64,000 nucleotides of DNA from Bin87 sp034423115 (lineage in GTDB: Bacteria > Chloroflexota > Dehalococcoidia > Lucifugimonadales > UBA3495). Below are positions 50,087-58,137 of the stretch, piece by piece; within the stretch, counting starts at the first letter, position 1; each line of letters begins with the position of its first letter. Both the position numbers and the translations under genes were made by a program. The stretch lies in NCBI GenBank assembly GCA_034423115.1, contig DAOUJD010000033.1, positions 31,198-95,197 of the forward strand, given 5' to 3'. The notes beneath the pieces were generated by a model. It was not told the origin of the DNA. It saw only the letters and a list, made by a program, of their open reading frames with translations, and made no database searches.

Positions 50087-50788
50087 TTAGGGTTGGTACA
50101 GGATTCGCCCGCAGGCGCTGCAGGTCACTTGCCGTGATTTATTCCTCAACTGACGCATCACGTTGGTGGTCAGCGTCATGCGGCACGAGACGCACACTCT
50201 CCCGTTATCCACCAGCGCGACGGCGGTGCCTCCCTTGTTCCTCCGCAGGCGCTCGTAGCGTTGCAGGTCGTCGGAGGGCAGGCTGGCGGCCATGGCCTGT
50301 CGCTGGGTGTCCGCTTCCTCGCGATCCGAGGCCAGTTCCGTGAGGCGGGTGTTGAGTTGAGTTTCCGCGTTCTGCCACTGGGTTTCCGCATCCTGCATTT
50401 GGGTACGGGCCGATTCGGCAGCCTCTTCGTGGGTGCGTTGTTCCTCTTCCTCCTCGAGGATCATGTCATCCAACTGGCCGATCTGGTAGCGGGTCGAATC
50501 GACTTCCCGCTGGATGGTGGAGAGGTCGCGGCGTGAGGTGTTGGAGTTGTACAGGCGCGATTCCAGGCCGGTGAGCCGTTCGCGCAGTCGTTCCGCCTCG
50601 TCGCGACGGTTCTGCACGTTGTCGGCGATGGCCAGGGCGCGGGACGAGTGCCGGTCGGCCTCGTCGGTAAGATCGGGGCGGTTCACGCCGGCCGCCAAGC
50701 GATGCTCTACCCGTCGTCGTTCAATCTCAATCCCGTCAATCCGGTGGTCGATTACCTGCAGGTCATACAGCTCTCGAGGGGTAGTCAT
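50087..50788 (-). CDS. Coiled-coil protein with C4 zinc ribbon (CT398-like)
   Basis: 233 residues from ATG 50788. Residues about 1-170 form a long antiparallel coiled coil (LYDLQVIDHRIDGIE, RDEAERLRERLTGLESRLY, ILEEEEEQRTHEEAA). The end carries CVSC (about 199-202) and CSAC (about 224-227), the zf-RING_7/DUF164-type ribbon. Such proteins are widespread in bacteria; some bind nucleic acid or pilus/flagellar export proteins. The longer frame to 50911 is Arg-rich and precedes the conserved start. A 79-base gap separates it from the stress-protein gene. Confidence 0.85.
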   Translation of the reverse strand: MTTPRELYDLQVIDHRIDGIEIERRRVEHRLAAGVNRPDLTDEADRHSSRALAIADNVQNRRDEAERLRERLTGLESRLYNSNTSRRDLSTIQREVDSTRYQIGQLDDMILEEEEEQRTHEEAAESARTQMQDAETQWQNAETQLNTRLTELASDREEADTQRQAMAASLPSDDLQRYERLRRNKGGTAVALVDNGRVCVSCRMTLTTNVMRQLRNKSRQVTCSACGRILYQP

Positions 50789-51073
50789 GGCGGGCTTATC
50801 TGCTCCAACGTGGGTGTTGCTTCGGGTACGGCATCGACAATCTAGTCTATCAGGGTTACCGCCGATTTTATAGCGGCGGCTCCGGCGGTGAGATTTGCGG
50901 GGAGTCGTCATCAGCGGTTACGAGGGGCGGGGCCAGCCTTGGTTTGGGCTACGCGAACGAACCGCGGCGGTGGCTGATGGCCGGTCAGCCGTATATTCGA
51001 GCCGAAATACCCACCGGGCAATGCGGACGAATCCCTACTTTTCTGGTTCACTAAATCACGTAAGATTTGCCTA

Positions 51074-51102
51074 TTGACTTTGTGTTTCGTGTACACTAAT
51101 AT
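51074..51102 (+). promoter_or_regulatory. Near-consensus sigma-70 promoter without a clear gene downstream
   Basis: TTGACT (51074-51079), spacer of exactly 17, TAATAT (51097-51102). The expected start is near 51109. The best-matching promoter that I see in the window. The preceding 50789-51073 shows no gene. Confidence 0.7.
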
Positions 51103-51108
51103 TATCGA

Positions 51109-51602
51109 GCAATGCTAACGAATCAGATGCGTTCCCCGCTTCGATTCACGGAAATTACAGACGCCACCATCGTTGGCTCCATGCGAACCCACCGGCATCT
51201 CTATCAACACGCCGAGGCAGACAGACCATGATCGACCGATTGAATTCTTCAGCAGCGCCGGGCTCGGCGCGCCGGCGGTCAATGGCAGCGGCAGTGTGCC
51301 GAGGATGCAGGGGCTGAACCCGTGGAGTTGACTCGCACCGTGCACCCGGCTTTCAACGCCATCCGTATTGTCCGGGCCGCCCCTGACGCTGCCGACGGAG
51401 CGATCCATATCGCGGCGGGCCGGCACTGCGGATACCCGTTGATGAAAGGATTCAGGCCGGGGCCTTCGAGCAGAGTACGGGCATTAAAGTCAAGGGGTGC
51501 GCTGCCGTAGCGGCCGGTAGCGCACCTTTCCTGCCCTTTCCGGGCTTCTGGGCCTGTCGGAACCCTCCTCCCGGCAGGCTCAGTGTAACACACCAAGCGG
51601 GC
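51109..51602 (+). ncRNA. Candidate structured non-coding RNA
   Basis: About 490 bases after the promoter contain only short, unconvincing frames. Two strong hairpins lie near the end: GGTGCGCTGCC with GGTAGCGCACC (about 51495-51525) and GCCTGTCGG with CCGGCAGGC (about 51552-51579). Both keep pairing through a G-U wobble, as expected of RNA. CCCGCTT at the start could pair with AAGCGGG near 51597 as a closing helix. It does not show the landmarks of tmRNA, RNase P RNA, SRP RNA or rRNA that I would recognise. Could instead be a decayed gene. Confidence 0.3.
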
Positions 51603-51653
51603 TTGCGGCCATTTTTGACCGGATCGTCGCGGGTGAATTTGGTGGCCGACGCC

Positions 51654-51828
51654 GTAACTGTTCAGACTCGAGGTGTCGCATAAGCCCAAACCGTCATACC
51701 GGCGGACGCCGGTATCCAAGGAACCTGCCAACCGGCAAACGTGAGTGGGCAAAGATTATGTGGATTCCGGATCAAGTCCGGAATGACGGGTTGGGCGCGG
51801 AAATGGCTTAGTAAGTCTGAACGGTTAC
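51654..51828. mobile_element. Family B element with 8-bp duplication
   Basis: Starts GTAACTGTTCAGACTCGAGG and ends GTCTGAACGGTTAC. Flanked by CCGACGCC (51646-51653) and CCGATGCC (51829-51836). Interior palindrome ATACCGGCGGACGCCGGTAT and GATTCCGGATCAAGTCCGGA. Confidence 0.8.
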
Positions 51829-51883
51829 CCGATGCCACAGCAGTTCGCGTGACTGGGTTGGGCTGTGTATAGTTAGCCCCGTC

Positions 51884-53146
51884 ATGCGGATACTCCATTT
51901 CTCCGACCTGCACATCGGCGTCGAAAACTACGGGCGCACCGACCCCAACACCGGGCTGTCCACGCGCTTGACGGACTTCCTGGAGGCGCTGGACGAGGTG
52001 GTGGAATATGCGCTGGCGAACTCGGTGGACCTGGTGCTGCTGGCCGGTGACGCCTACAAGGGGCGCGATCCGTCGCAGACCCACCAACGGGAGTTTGCCC
52101 GCCGGTTGCGTCGCCTGTCCGCCGCCGGCATCCCGACGTTCCTGCTGGTGGGCAACCACGACCTGCCGGCGGCATCGGGACGCGCCCACGCCGTGGAGAT
52201 ATTTGACACGCTGGACGTTCCCAACGTGCACGTCGGGGCGACGTTGAACAATCAGACCGTGCCAACTCCGGCGGGGCCTTTGCAGATCCTGTCGGTGCCG
52301 TGGCCATCCCGGGGCGCGATGCTGGCGCGGGACGAGTCCCGGGGCCTCACCATCGAGCAGATACGGCAGGAGATCGAACGGCGCATGACTGCGGCCATCG
52401 CGGGGCGCGCGCAGATGTTGGATCCCGACGTTCCGGCGATCATGGCCGGCCACGTGACGGTCAACGGGGCCACCGTGGGCAGCGAACGCTCTATGATGCT
52501 GGGCAACGACCACGTGCTGAACGTGAGCGCGGTGCAGCAGCCTCAACTGGAGTACGTAGCGCTGGGGCACATCCACAAGCACCAGGTGCTGCGGCCGCCG
52601 CTGATGGACGGATCGGCCGGCGTGGGGCCGGCGGTGGCGTATTCGGGGAGCCTGCAACGGGTGGACTTCTCCGAGGAGGCCGACGAAAAGGGGTTCTGCA
52701 TCATCGACATCGACCCCAGCGCGCCGCAGGGTCGGCGGTTGACCGACTTTCGTTTCGAGCGCGTTGCCGCAAGGCCGTTCGTAACCGTGGACGCCAACGT
52801 GCCGGAGAACGAGGGGAACCCAACGGATTTCGTGGTTCGCGCCATCGAGCGACGCCCGGTCGCCGGGTCCATAACACGCCTCCGGCTGCGCCTGACGGGT
52901 GAGCAGTCGGCCCGGGTGCGGGACGTTGACCTGCGGGCTGCGCTGTCGCCGGCCTACTACGTCGCCAGCATCTCCCGCGACATCACTGACGAGGCCCGCC
53001 GACGCCTGGACACGGCAACCACCGACCTCCAGCCTCTGGCGGCCCTCCGCATGTACCTGGAAAACCAGGGCGTCAGTCTGGAAAGGCAGCGGATTTTGCT
53101 GGAGCGGGCGGAGGAGTTGCTGGCGTCGGTCGAGGGAGACGGATAG
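51884..53146 (+). CDS. sbcD: DNA repair exonuclease, SbcD/Mre11 family
   Basis: 420 residues. Metallophosphoesterase motifs are in order: FSDLHIG (6-12), LAGDAYKGRD (about 54-63), VGNHD (about 89-93), MAGHVTV and LGHIHKH (about 227-233). These are the manganese-binding residues of the SbcCD/Mre11 nuclease, which processes hairpins and blocked ends. The C-terminal part (about 290-420) corresponds to the capping and SbcC-contact region. TATAGT lies about ten bases before ATG, with no Shine-Dalgarno, which suggests a leaderless mRNA. The SbcC ATPase is not next to it in this window. Confidence 0.88.
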   Translation: MRILHFSDLHIGVENYGRTDPNTGLSTRLTDFLEALDEVVEYALANSVDLVLLAGDAYKGRDPSQTHQREFARRLRRLSAAGIPTFLLVGNHDLPAASGRAHAVEIFDTLDVPNVHVGATLNNQTVPTPAGPLQILSVPWPSRGAMLARDESRGLTIEQIRQEIERRMTAAIAGRAQMLDPDVPAIMAGHVTVNGATVGSERSMMLGNDHVLNVSAVQQPQLEYVALGHIHKHQVLRPPLMDGSAGVGPAVAYSGSLQRVDFSEEADEKGFCIIDIDPSAPQGRRLTDFRFERVAARPFVTVDANVPENEGNPTDFVVRAIERRPVAGSITRLRLRLTGEQSARVRDVDLRAALSPAYYVASISRDITDEARRRLDTATTDLQPLAALRMYLENQGVSLERQRILLERAEELLASVEGDG

Positions 53147-53215
53147 GAAAAGTCTTTTGGATTCGCGCGTTGCCCGGCGTATAATACGGACGCCACCCAT
53201 CCTGCGAGGCGTGCC

Positions 53216-53980
53216 ATGACTACCAGGCCCATCAAGCCGGCGCCCATATATGCTCCCGAAGCGCCCGGCGGGCAGTTCCCAGAGTTTCCGCCCAGGGACG
53301 ATATGCAGAACACCCTCCACCTGCACGAGCAGGGCCACCAGCCGGCCCTGCGCCGACATCTGGGCAACCCCGATACCACCGTGGTCATCGGCGAGGTTCC
53401 CATCGGCTGGAACATCCACACCCGACGCGAGGTGATACGGGTTCCCGACCTGCTGATCGCTCTCAACGTTGACCGGGCGTTGGTAATTGCCGAGATGGGC
53501 TACTCCATCGACGAGCACGGCAAGGCGCCGGACTTCGCCCTGGAACTGGCATCTCCCAACACGGCACGCAACGACGAAAGGGGCAAGCGGATTGACTACG
53601 CCAACTTCGGCGTGCGGGAATACTGGCGGTTCGACGCATCGGGCGGCCAATGGTATCAACAGCCGTTGGCCGGGGACGTGCTGGTGGACGGGGAATACCA
53701 GCCGGTTGAGATTCACCGCACGGACGACAACCGCCACTGGGGACACAGCGAGGTTCTGAACCTGGACGTGTGCTGGGAACACGGAGAAATGCGCTTTTAC
53801 GACCCGGCGGCCGGCGAGTACCTGCTTACCTATGACGAGACCGACGATGCGCTCCACAACGAACGCGCAGCGCGTCTCCTCGAAAGCGACGCCCGCCTAG
53901 CTGAGCGCGACGCCCGCCTAGCCGCCGAAGAACGCATCCGGCAGCTGGAAGCGGAAAACCGGCGCTTGCGGAACCCGTAG
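53216..53980 (+). CDS. Uma2 family protein with C-terminal coiled coil
   Basis: 254 residues. The Uma2 core runs from about 55 to 200: IHTRREVIRVPDLLIALN (about 67-84), APDFALELASPNTARNDERGKRIDYANFGVREYWRFD (about 104-140; E-L-x-S and K are the nuclease-like residues). The end is a charged coiled coil with LAERDARLAAEERIRQLEAE, common in this family. TATAAT near 53180 may be the -10 box. It follows sbcD by about 70 bases and could be separately transcribed. Function unresolved. Confidence 0.85.
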   Translation: MTTRPIKPAPIYAPEAPGGQFPEFPPRDDMQNTLHLHEQGHQPALRRHLGNPDTTVVIGEVPIGWNIHTRREVIRVPDLLIALNVDRALVIAEMGYSIDEHGKAPDFALELASPNTARNDERGKRIDYANFGVREYWRFDASGGQWYQQPLAGDVLVDGEYQPVEIHRTDDNRHWGHSEVLNLDVCWEHGEMRFYDPAAGEYLLTYDETDDALHNERAARLLESDARLAERDARLAAEERIRQLEAENRRLRNP

Positions 53981-53999
53981 CCATAGCTGGCCCCCGCCT

Positions 54000-54995
54000 A
54001 TGAGGCATTCCCGTCCCGCCGGCGCCATCACCGCGGTTCCCGGTATTGCCGCCGGACACTGGACGGATACCGAGGCTGCGACGGGATGCACGGTGATCCT
54101 GTGCGGGGACACCTCGGTCGGTGGCGTCGCAGTGCGGGGCGGATCCCCCGGCACCCACGAAACCGACTTGCTGGACCCGGTACGTCGCGTCGACCGGGTC
54201 CACGCCGTCCTGCTCAGCGGGGGCAGCGCGTTCGGGTTGGCCGCAGTCGCGGGCGTGCAGCGGTGGCTGGAGGAACGGGGCATCGGTTTTGAAACGCCGC
54301 ATGGGTACGTGCCCATAGTGCCTGGGGCAATTCTCTATGACTTGGGCATCGGTCGACCCGACGTGCGGCCCGACGCGGCGGCGGGCTATGCGGCGGCGTC
54401 CGGCGCGTCCGACGACACGTTGGCATCCGGCTCGGTGGGAGCGGGAACCGGCGCTACGGTTGCCAAGGCCCTGGGGTCGGCCGGCGCGATCAAGGGAGGC
54501 ATCGGGTCGGCGTGCTGCGTGCTGCCCAACGGCATCTCCGTGGGCGCGGCCATTGCCGTCAACGCCTGGGGCGGCATCCACGACCACCAGGACGGCAGCC
54601 TGATCGCCGGCCCGCTGCGGGACGACGGGACGATGGCCGATCCGGTGGGAGTCATTCTCGATGGCGAATACCCACGGAATGATGCGGCAGGGAATGACGC
54701 GGCGATGACCAACACCACCATCGGCGTGGTCGCCACAGACGCCACACTGGACAAGGCGCAGGCGAACTTCATGGCGTCGTCGGCCCACGACGGCCTCGCG
54801 CTGACCATCCGCCCGTGCCACACCTTCGGCGACGGGGACACCCTGTTCTGTGTGGCGACGGGGCACAACCCGACGTCCGTTGACCTGACCGCCCTGGTCG
54901 CGGCTGCTACGCACGTGGTCGCGCTGGCGGTGATCGACGCGGTGAGATCGGCCAGCGGGCTGGCGGGAGTGCCGTCGACCAGCGAACTGCGCTAG
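54000..54995 (+). CDS. P1 family (S58, DmpA-like) aminopeptidase
   Basis: 331 residues. Landmarks of the self-cleaving P1/DmpA Ntn-hydrolase group: ITAVPGIAAGHWTDTEAATGCTVILC at the start, VLLSGGSAFGLAAVAGV (about 70-86), LGSAGAIKGGIGSA, VNAWGGIHD and, at the expected autocleavage point, MTNTTIGVVATDA (Thr about 239). These enzymes hydrolyse N-terminal residues of small peptides or beta-peptides, and some members cleave cyclic or linear amides. The GEYPRNDAAGNDAA insertion before the Thr is Asn/Ala-rich. Start ATG 54000 follows the Uma2 stop by 19 bases; no obvious ribosome site. Confidence 0.87.
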   Translation: MRHSRPAGAITAVPGIAAGHWTDTEAATGCTVILCGDTSVGGVAVRGGSPGTHETDLLDPVRRVDRVHAVLLSGGSAFGLAAVAGVQRWLEERGIGFETPHGYVPIVPGAILYDLGIGRPDVRPDAAAGYAAASGASDDTLASGSVGAGTGATVAKALGSAGAIKGGIGSACCVLPNGISVGAAIAVNAWGGIHDHQDGSLIAGPLRDDGTMADPVGVILDGEYPRNDAAGNDAAMTNTTIGVVATDATLDKAQANFMASSAHDGLALTIRPCHTFGDGDTLFCVATGHNPTSVDLTALVAAATHVVALAVIDAVRSASGLAGVPSTSELR

Positions 54996-55093
54996 GCAAC
55001 GTTCCGTTTCGGGAGGTTTCTTTACATGGATGCACAGGATGGACAGGATTTTCTGATGCGGGATTCTGGATTCCCGCATCCGCCTATGGCGGA

Positions 55094-55144
55094 CATCTGC
55101 GAACGCCGTAGGCGCATCTGCGAACGCCGTAGGCGCATCTGCGA
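55094..55144. repeat. 21-bp tandem repeat (two and a half copies)
   Basis: CATCTGCGAACGCCGTAGGCG at 55094 and 55115, then a partial unit at 55136. It lies in a TTCCCGCATCC/CACGGGAATGACGG palindromic repeat between the P1 peptidase and DUF2520 genes. Confidence 0.9.
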
Positions 55145-55176
55145 CTTTCACGGGAATGACGGGATGAAGACTGACA

Positions 55177-56055
55177 ATGTCAACTGAACACGATAGCATT
55201 CGCATCGGGTTCGTGGGAGCGGGAACGTTGGGTCGCGGGCTGGCGTTGGCGCTGGACGGCGTGGGCTGCGACGTGGTCGCAGTGTCCAGCCGGACCCGGG
55301 CCAGCGCGGAATGGCTGGCCGAGCGGATTGACGGGTGCGTCGCACTGGACAAGGCGCAGGACGTCGCCGACGCGTGCGATTTGGTGTTCATCACCACGCC
55401 CGACGGGGCGATTGCGGAAGTGGCGGCGGCGGTGAATTGGCGCGCCGGCCAGGGCGTGGCCCACTGCTGCGGCGCGTCGTCAATCGAGCTTTTGGATGCA
55501 GCGTCCAGCGCCGGCGCGGCCGTCGGCGCGATGCACCCGTTCCAGACCTTCGCCGCGCTCAGCGACCCCACCGAGGCGGCGCGCAGGTTGTCGGGCGTGA
55601 CCTTTGCGGTGTCCGCGACCGGTTGGCTGGCGGACTACCTGCCGTCCCTGGCCGAGCGGTTGGAGGGCCAGGCGCTGAGCGTTCCTGACGAACTGCGTCC
55701 GCTGTACCACGCCAGCGCGGTGCTGGCCTGCGGGTACGTGGGCACCCTGCTGGACGCCGCCGTGGGGCTGTGGACGCGCATGGGATACACGGAGGAGGAC
55801 GGAGTGCGGGCCGTCGCGCCGTTGGCTCGCGCCACCGTGGAGGCCATCGCCGCCGCCGGGCCCGTCCGGGCGGTGACCGGCCCCGCAGTACGGGGAGATG
55901 CCGCCACCATAGCCGCGCACCTGTCGCTGCTGGAGGAACACGCGCCGGAGTTGGTTACGCTGTACCGGGAGCTGACGTTGGCGTCAATACCGTTGGCGCG
56001 GGCCAAGGGCGTTGGAGAGGCGGAGTTGGCCGCGCTAACGTCATTCTCCCCGTAG
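55177..56055 (+). CDS. Rossmann-like and DUF2520 domain protein
   Basis: 292 residues. An N-terminal NAD(P)-binding fold (IGFVGAGTLGRGLALAL, about 9-25) and TTPDGAIAEVA are followed by CCGASSIELLDAASSAGAAVGAMHPFQTFA (about 98-127), and then an alpha-helical DUF2520 dimerisation domain with YHASAVLACGYVGTLLDAA (about 169-187). The family resembles 6-phosphogluconate or ketopantoate reductases. panB lies 1.1 kb further on, so a ketopantoate-reductase-like role can be imagined, but the intervening HEPN pair argues against an operon. Reaction unknown. Confidence 0.85.
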   Translation: MSTEHDSIRIGFVGAGTLGRGLALALDGVGCDVVAVSSRTRASAEWLAERIDGCVALDKAQDVADACDLVFITTPDGAIAEVAAAVNWRAGQGVAHCCGASSIELLDAASSAGAAVGAMHPFQTFAALSDPTEAARRLSGVTFAVSATGWLADYLPSLAERLEGQALSVPDELRPLYHASAVLACGYVGTLLDAAVGLWTRMGYTEEDGVRAVAPLARATVEAIAAAGPVRAVTGPAVRGDAATIAAHLSLLEEHAPELVTLYRELTLASIPLARAKGVGEAELAALTSFSP

Positions 56056-56065
56056 TGAAGCCGGC

Positions 56066-56515
56066 TCAGCGCTGGCCGGCCAGGGTTGCGATTGCGACCA
56101 TGGCGCGCTCCTGCGGGGATGTGGCGTTGAAGTCGATGATGGCCCTTTCCGCAGAGTCAACCCAGGTAATGACCTCGTTCTGGACAAAGTTCACGCTGGG
56201 ATTGTAGTCGGCGTTCTCGCGCTCAGTCTTGATGCCCCCGATTACGACGGCGAAATTTTGGACCGGCGGGCTGAAGAGATGGGGCCAACCGTGCAGCGGG
56301 TTCTCGGCGCGAAAGTGTCGGAGCGACCGGTAGGTTGCAATCCAACGGGATTCGTTGGCCGGCGTCCTGCGGCCCACGATAAGGTCGGCGTTGCTGGCGG
56401 CCAGCGCGTGGAACATTGCGTAATAGGCGGTGCTTATGGCTCGGCGCAACGCTTCTTGGGAGGGCTGGCCACCGGCGAGAAGGCGGCTGGCATTGATGAG
56501 TTCTATCCAATCCAC
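56066..56515 (-). CDS. HEPN-domain protein
   Basis: 149 residues, all-helical. PSQEALRRAISTAYYAMFHALAASNADLIVG (about 19-49) and the later TERENADYNPSV (about 97-108) are typical of HEPN proteins related to DUF86/AbiV-like families. Its start overlaps the end of the upstream gene by 13 bases, so both are co-translated. HEPN proteins paired with a short upstream partner often act as RNase toxins of HEPN/MNT or similar modules; the canonical Rx4-6H is not evident, so it could be a degenerate or non-RNase variant. Confidence 0.75.
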   Translation of the reverse strand: MDWIELINASRLLAGGQPSQEALRRAISTAYYAMFHALAASNADLIVGRRTPANESRWIATYRSLRHFRAENPLHGWPHLFSPPVQNFAVVIGGIKTERENADYNPSVNFVQNEVITWVDSAERAIIDFNATSPQERAMVAIATLAGQR

Positions 56516-56814
56516 GGCGTGCCCAATTGCTCGGTGTCGCTCTGGGGAATATACGAAATGGACGGGATGGCGCGAATGCCGGCGTCAAGCATTACCCGGT
56601 AAAGGTAGCTGCTGTAGGAGTTCAGCCGGTCAATGTCGAGGATGTCGGGCTGGCCGTCGTAAATCACCCAGACTTTGAGGAAAGGAACGCCGTCGAAGTC
56701 CTCGCCGGGCTTGGTCCACACTTCCCGGTAGGGTAAGCGGCCCTGGTGATGGTCGTCCAGAGTTCCAAGAATAATGCCTTTGACTTGTTCTGCCTGTTCT
56801 GCGGTGATGGTCAT
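56503..56814 (-). CDS. Small partner protein of the HEPN gene
   Basis: 103 residues, no family recognised. Mixed alpha/beta: KVWVIYDGQPDILDIDRLNSYSSYLYRVML followed by AIPSISYIPQSDTEQLG. The ending I-S-Y-I-P-x-S-D resembles the last strand of small nucleotidyltransferase-like partners, but the G-S-x(n)-D-x-D motif is absent, so catalysis is not expected. The 13-base overlap with the HEPN gene indicates one functional module. ATG 56814 has no strong Shine-Dalgarno sequence. Confidence 0.6.
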   Translation of the reverse strand: MTITAEQAEQVKGIILGTLDDHHQGRLPYREVWTKPGEDFDGVPFLKVWVIYDGQPDILDIDRLNSYSSYLYRVMLDAGIRAIPSISYIPQSDTEQLGTPWIG

Positions 56815-56936
56815 GGTGTGCTCCGGCCGGCGTCGATGGCGCGTGGATTACAGACTGCATGATCATAACCTACAATTGGATGGCGTGATCGTAACAATCG
56901 CTGGCTACGGTTATATGGACTCAGGTTGTGTTCCGG

Positions 56937-57089
56937 TTTAGGTGGTTTGATTGCATGGATGTACCCGCCAGAGGCGGACCTGCGGCGGGATAGACGGGAT
57001 GGTACTGATTGGAATTTCCTGGATTCCGGCATCCGCTATGGCGGACATCTTCGACTTTCGCTGGAATGACGGATAGTAAACCACCTAGA
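56937..57089. mobile_element. Family C element, copy 2
   Basis: Starts TTTAGGTGGTTTGATTGC and ends GTAAACCACCTAGA. Nearly identical to 46241-46394 over its whole length. TGCAACGC after it also follows copy 1, so the true right end may lie some bases further on. The rest of 56815-57156 shows nothing else. Confidence 0.75.
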
Positions 57090-57156
57090 TTGCAACGCTA
57101 CCTTGGATTCACGATCAGTCGCTCCATTGACTCCGGGCTGATACAATCGCGTCATC

Positions 57157-57990
57157 ATGGCGACTACGATTCGACAACTGGCGCAGATGAAGCGGGATGG
57201 GGAGAAAATCCCCATGGTCACCGCTTACGATTACACCGCCGCCCGCATCGCCGACGCGGCCGACATTCCCATCATCCTCGTGGGCGACAGCCTGGGCATG
57301 GTGGTGCTGGGCTACGATTCCACCATCCCCGTGACCATGGACGACATGGTGCGCCACACCCGCATGGTGAGCCGGGGAGCGTCCAACGCCCTGATCGTCG
57401 CCGACCTGCCCTTCATGGCCTACCAGGTTGACGCCAACGAGGCCATGCGCAACGCCGGCCGCCTGATGCAAGAGGGCGGCGCGCACACGGTCAAGATGGA
57501 AGGCGGCGTCGCCATCGCCGACACCGTGCGCCGCATCGTGGACGCCGGCGCGCCGGTCATGGGGCACATCGGCCTCACGCCGCAATCGGTGAACGCGCTG
57601 GGCGGCTACCGCGTGCAGGGGCGCACCCGGGCTACGGCCAAACGCCTGCTGGATGACGCCATGGCCCTTCAGGACGCCGGCGCGTACTCGGTGGTGCTGG
57701 AATGCGTGCCCAGCCAGTTGGCAAAGGTGATCACGGAACGGCTCACCATACCGACCATTGGCATTGGGGCGGGCCCCGACTGCGACGGGCAGGTGCAGGT
57801 GTTCCACGATATGCTCGGGTTGTTCTCCGATTTCCTGCCCAAGCACGCCCGCCGCTACGCCACCCTGTCTGAGGATATAACCGCCGCTTTCCAGCAGTAC
57901 GCCGAGGATGTTCGCGCCGGCGTGTTTCCAGATGAGTCGGAAAGCTTCACGATGAACGAAGCCGTGCTGTCCGACCTGCTGGATGGCTAG
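57157..57990 (+). CDS. panB: 3-methyl-2-oxobutanoate hydroxymethyltransferase (ketopantoate hydroxymethyltransferase)
   Basis: 277 residues, full length. It makes ketopantoate from alpha-ketoisovalerate and methylene-tetrahydrofolate in pantothenate and CoA synthesis. Family landmarks are TAYDYTAARIADAADI (22-37), LVGDSLGMVVLGYDST (41-56, metal-binding Asp44), VADLPFMAY (about 88-96), VKMEGG and GHIGLTPQSV, then IGIGAGPDCDGQVQV (about 202-216). No Shine-Dalgarno is visible. TACAAT (57142-57147) ends nine bases before ATG, so the mRNA may be leaderless. panC or panD are not adjacent. Confidence 0.95.
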   Translation: MATTIRQLAQMKRDGEKIPMVTAYDYTAARIADAADIPIILVGDSLGMVVLGYDSTIPVTMDDMVRHTRMVSRGASNALIVADLPFMAYQVDANEAMRNAGRLMQEGGAHTVKMEGGVAIADTVRRIVDAGAPVMGHIGLTPQSVNALGGYRVQGRTRATAKRLLDDAMALQDAGAYSVVLECVPSQLAKVITERLTIPTIGIGAGPDCDGQVQVFHDMLGLFSDFLPKHARRYATLSEDITAAFQQYAEDVRAGVFPDESESFTMNEAVLSDLLDG

Positions 57991-58017
57991 CGAGTCGCCC
58001 GGAAGCGGAGCGCCGGC

Positions 58018-58081
58018 GTGCGCGGCGCGGCCTGTTTGACGCGCTGGCTCGCTATAGCGGCCAAGACCCGGCGCCGCGCAC
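58018..58081. terminator. Long inverted repeat between panB and the histidine kinase gene
   Basis: GTGCGCGGCGC (58018-58028) pairs with GCGCCGCGCAC (58071-58081). It lies between convergent genes and may end one or both transcripts; no T-run. Confidence 0.4.
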
Positions 58082-58137
58082 GGATATTGTGACTGCCGGC
58101 AGTGTCTCCCGGATCGCCCGTTAGCAGACGCGCGCCG

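Noticed and set aside
51109..51602. tmRNA, RNase P RNA or SRP RNA as identity of the candidate RNA
   Set aside because: I found no tRNA-like ends with an encoded tag, no GAGGAAAGTCC-type core and no GGTC..GGAAGC SRP loop. It is left unnamed.
51662..53857. A 731-residue open frame opposite sbcD and Uma2
   Set aside because: It lies antisense to two well-supported genes, has a His/Arg/Val-rich composition and no domain. It is a by-product of codon bias.
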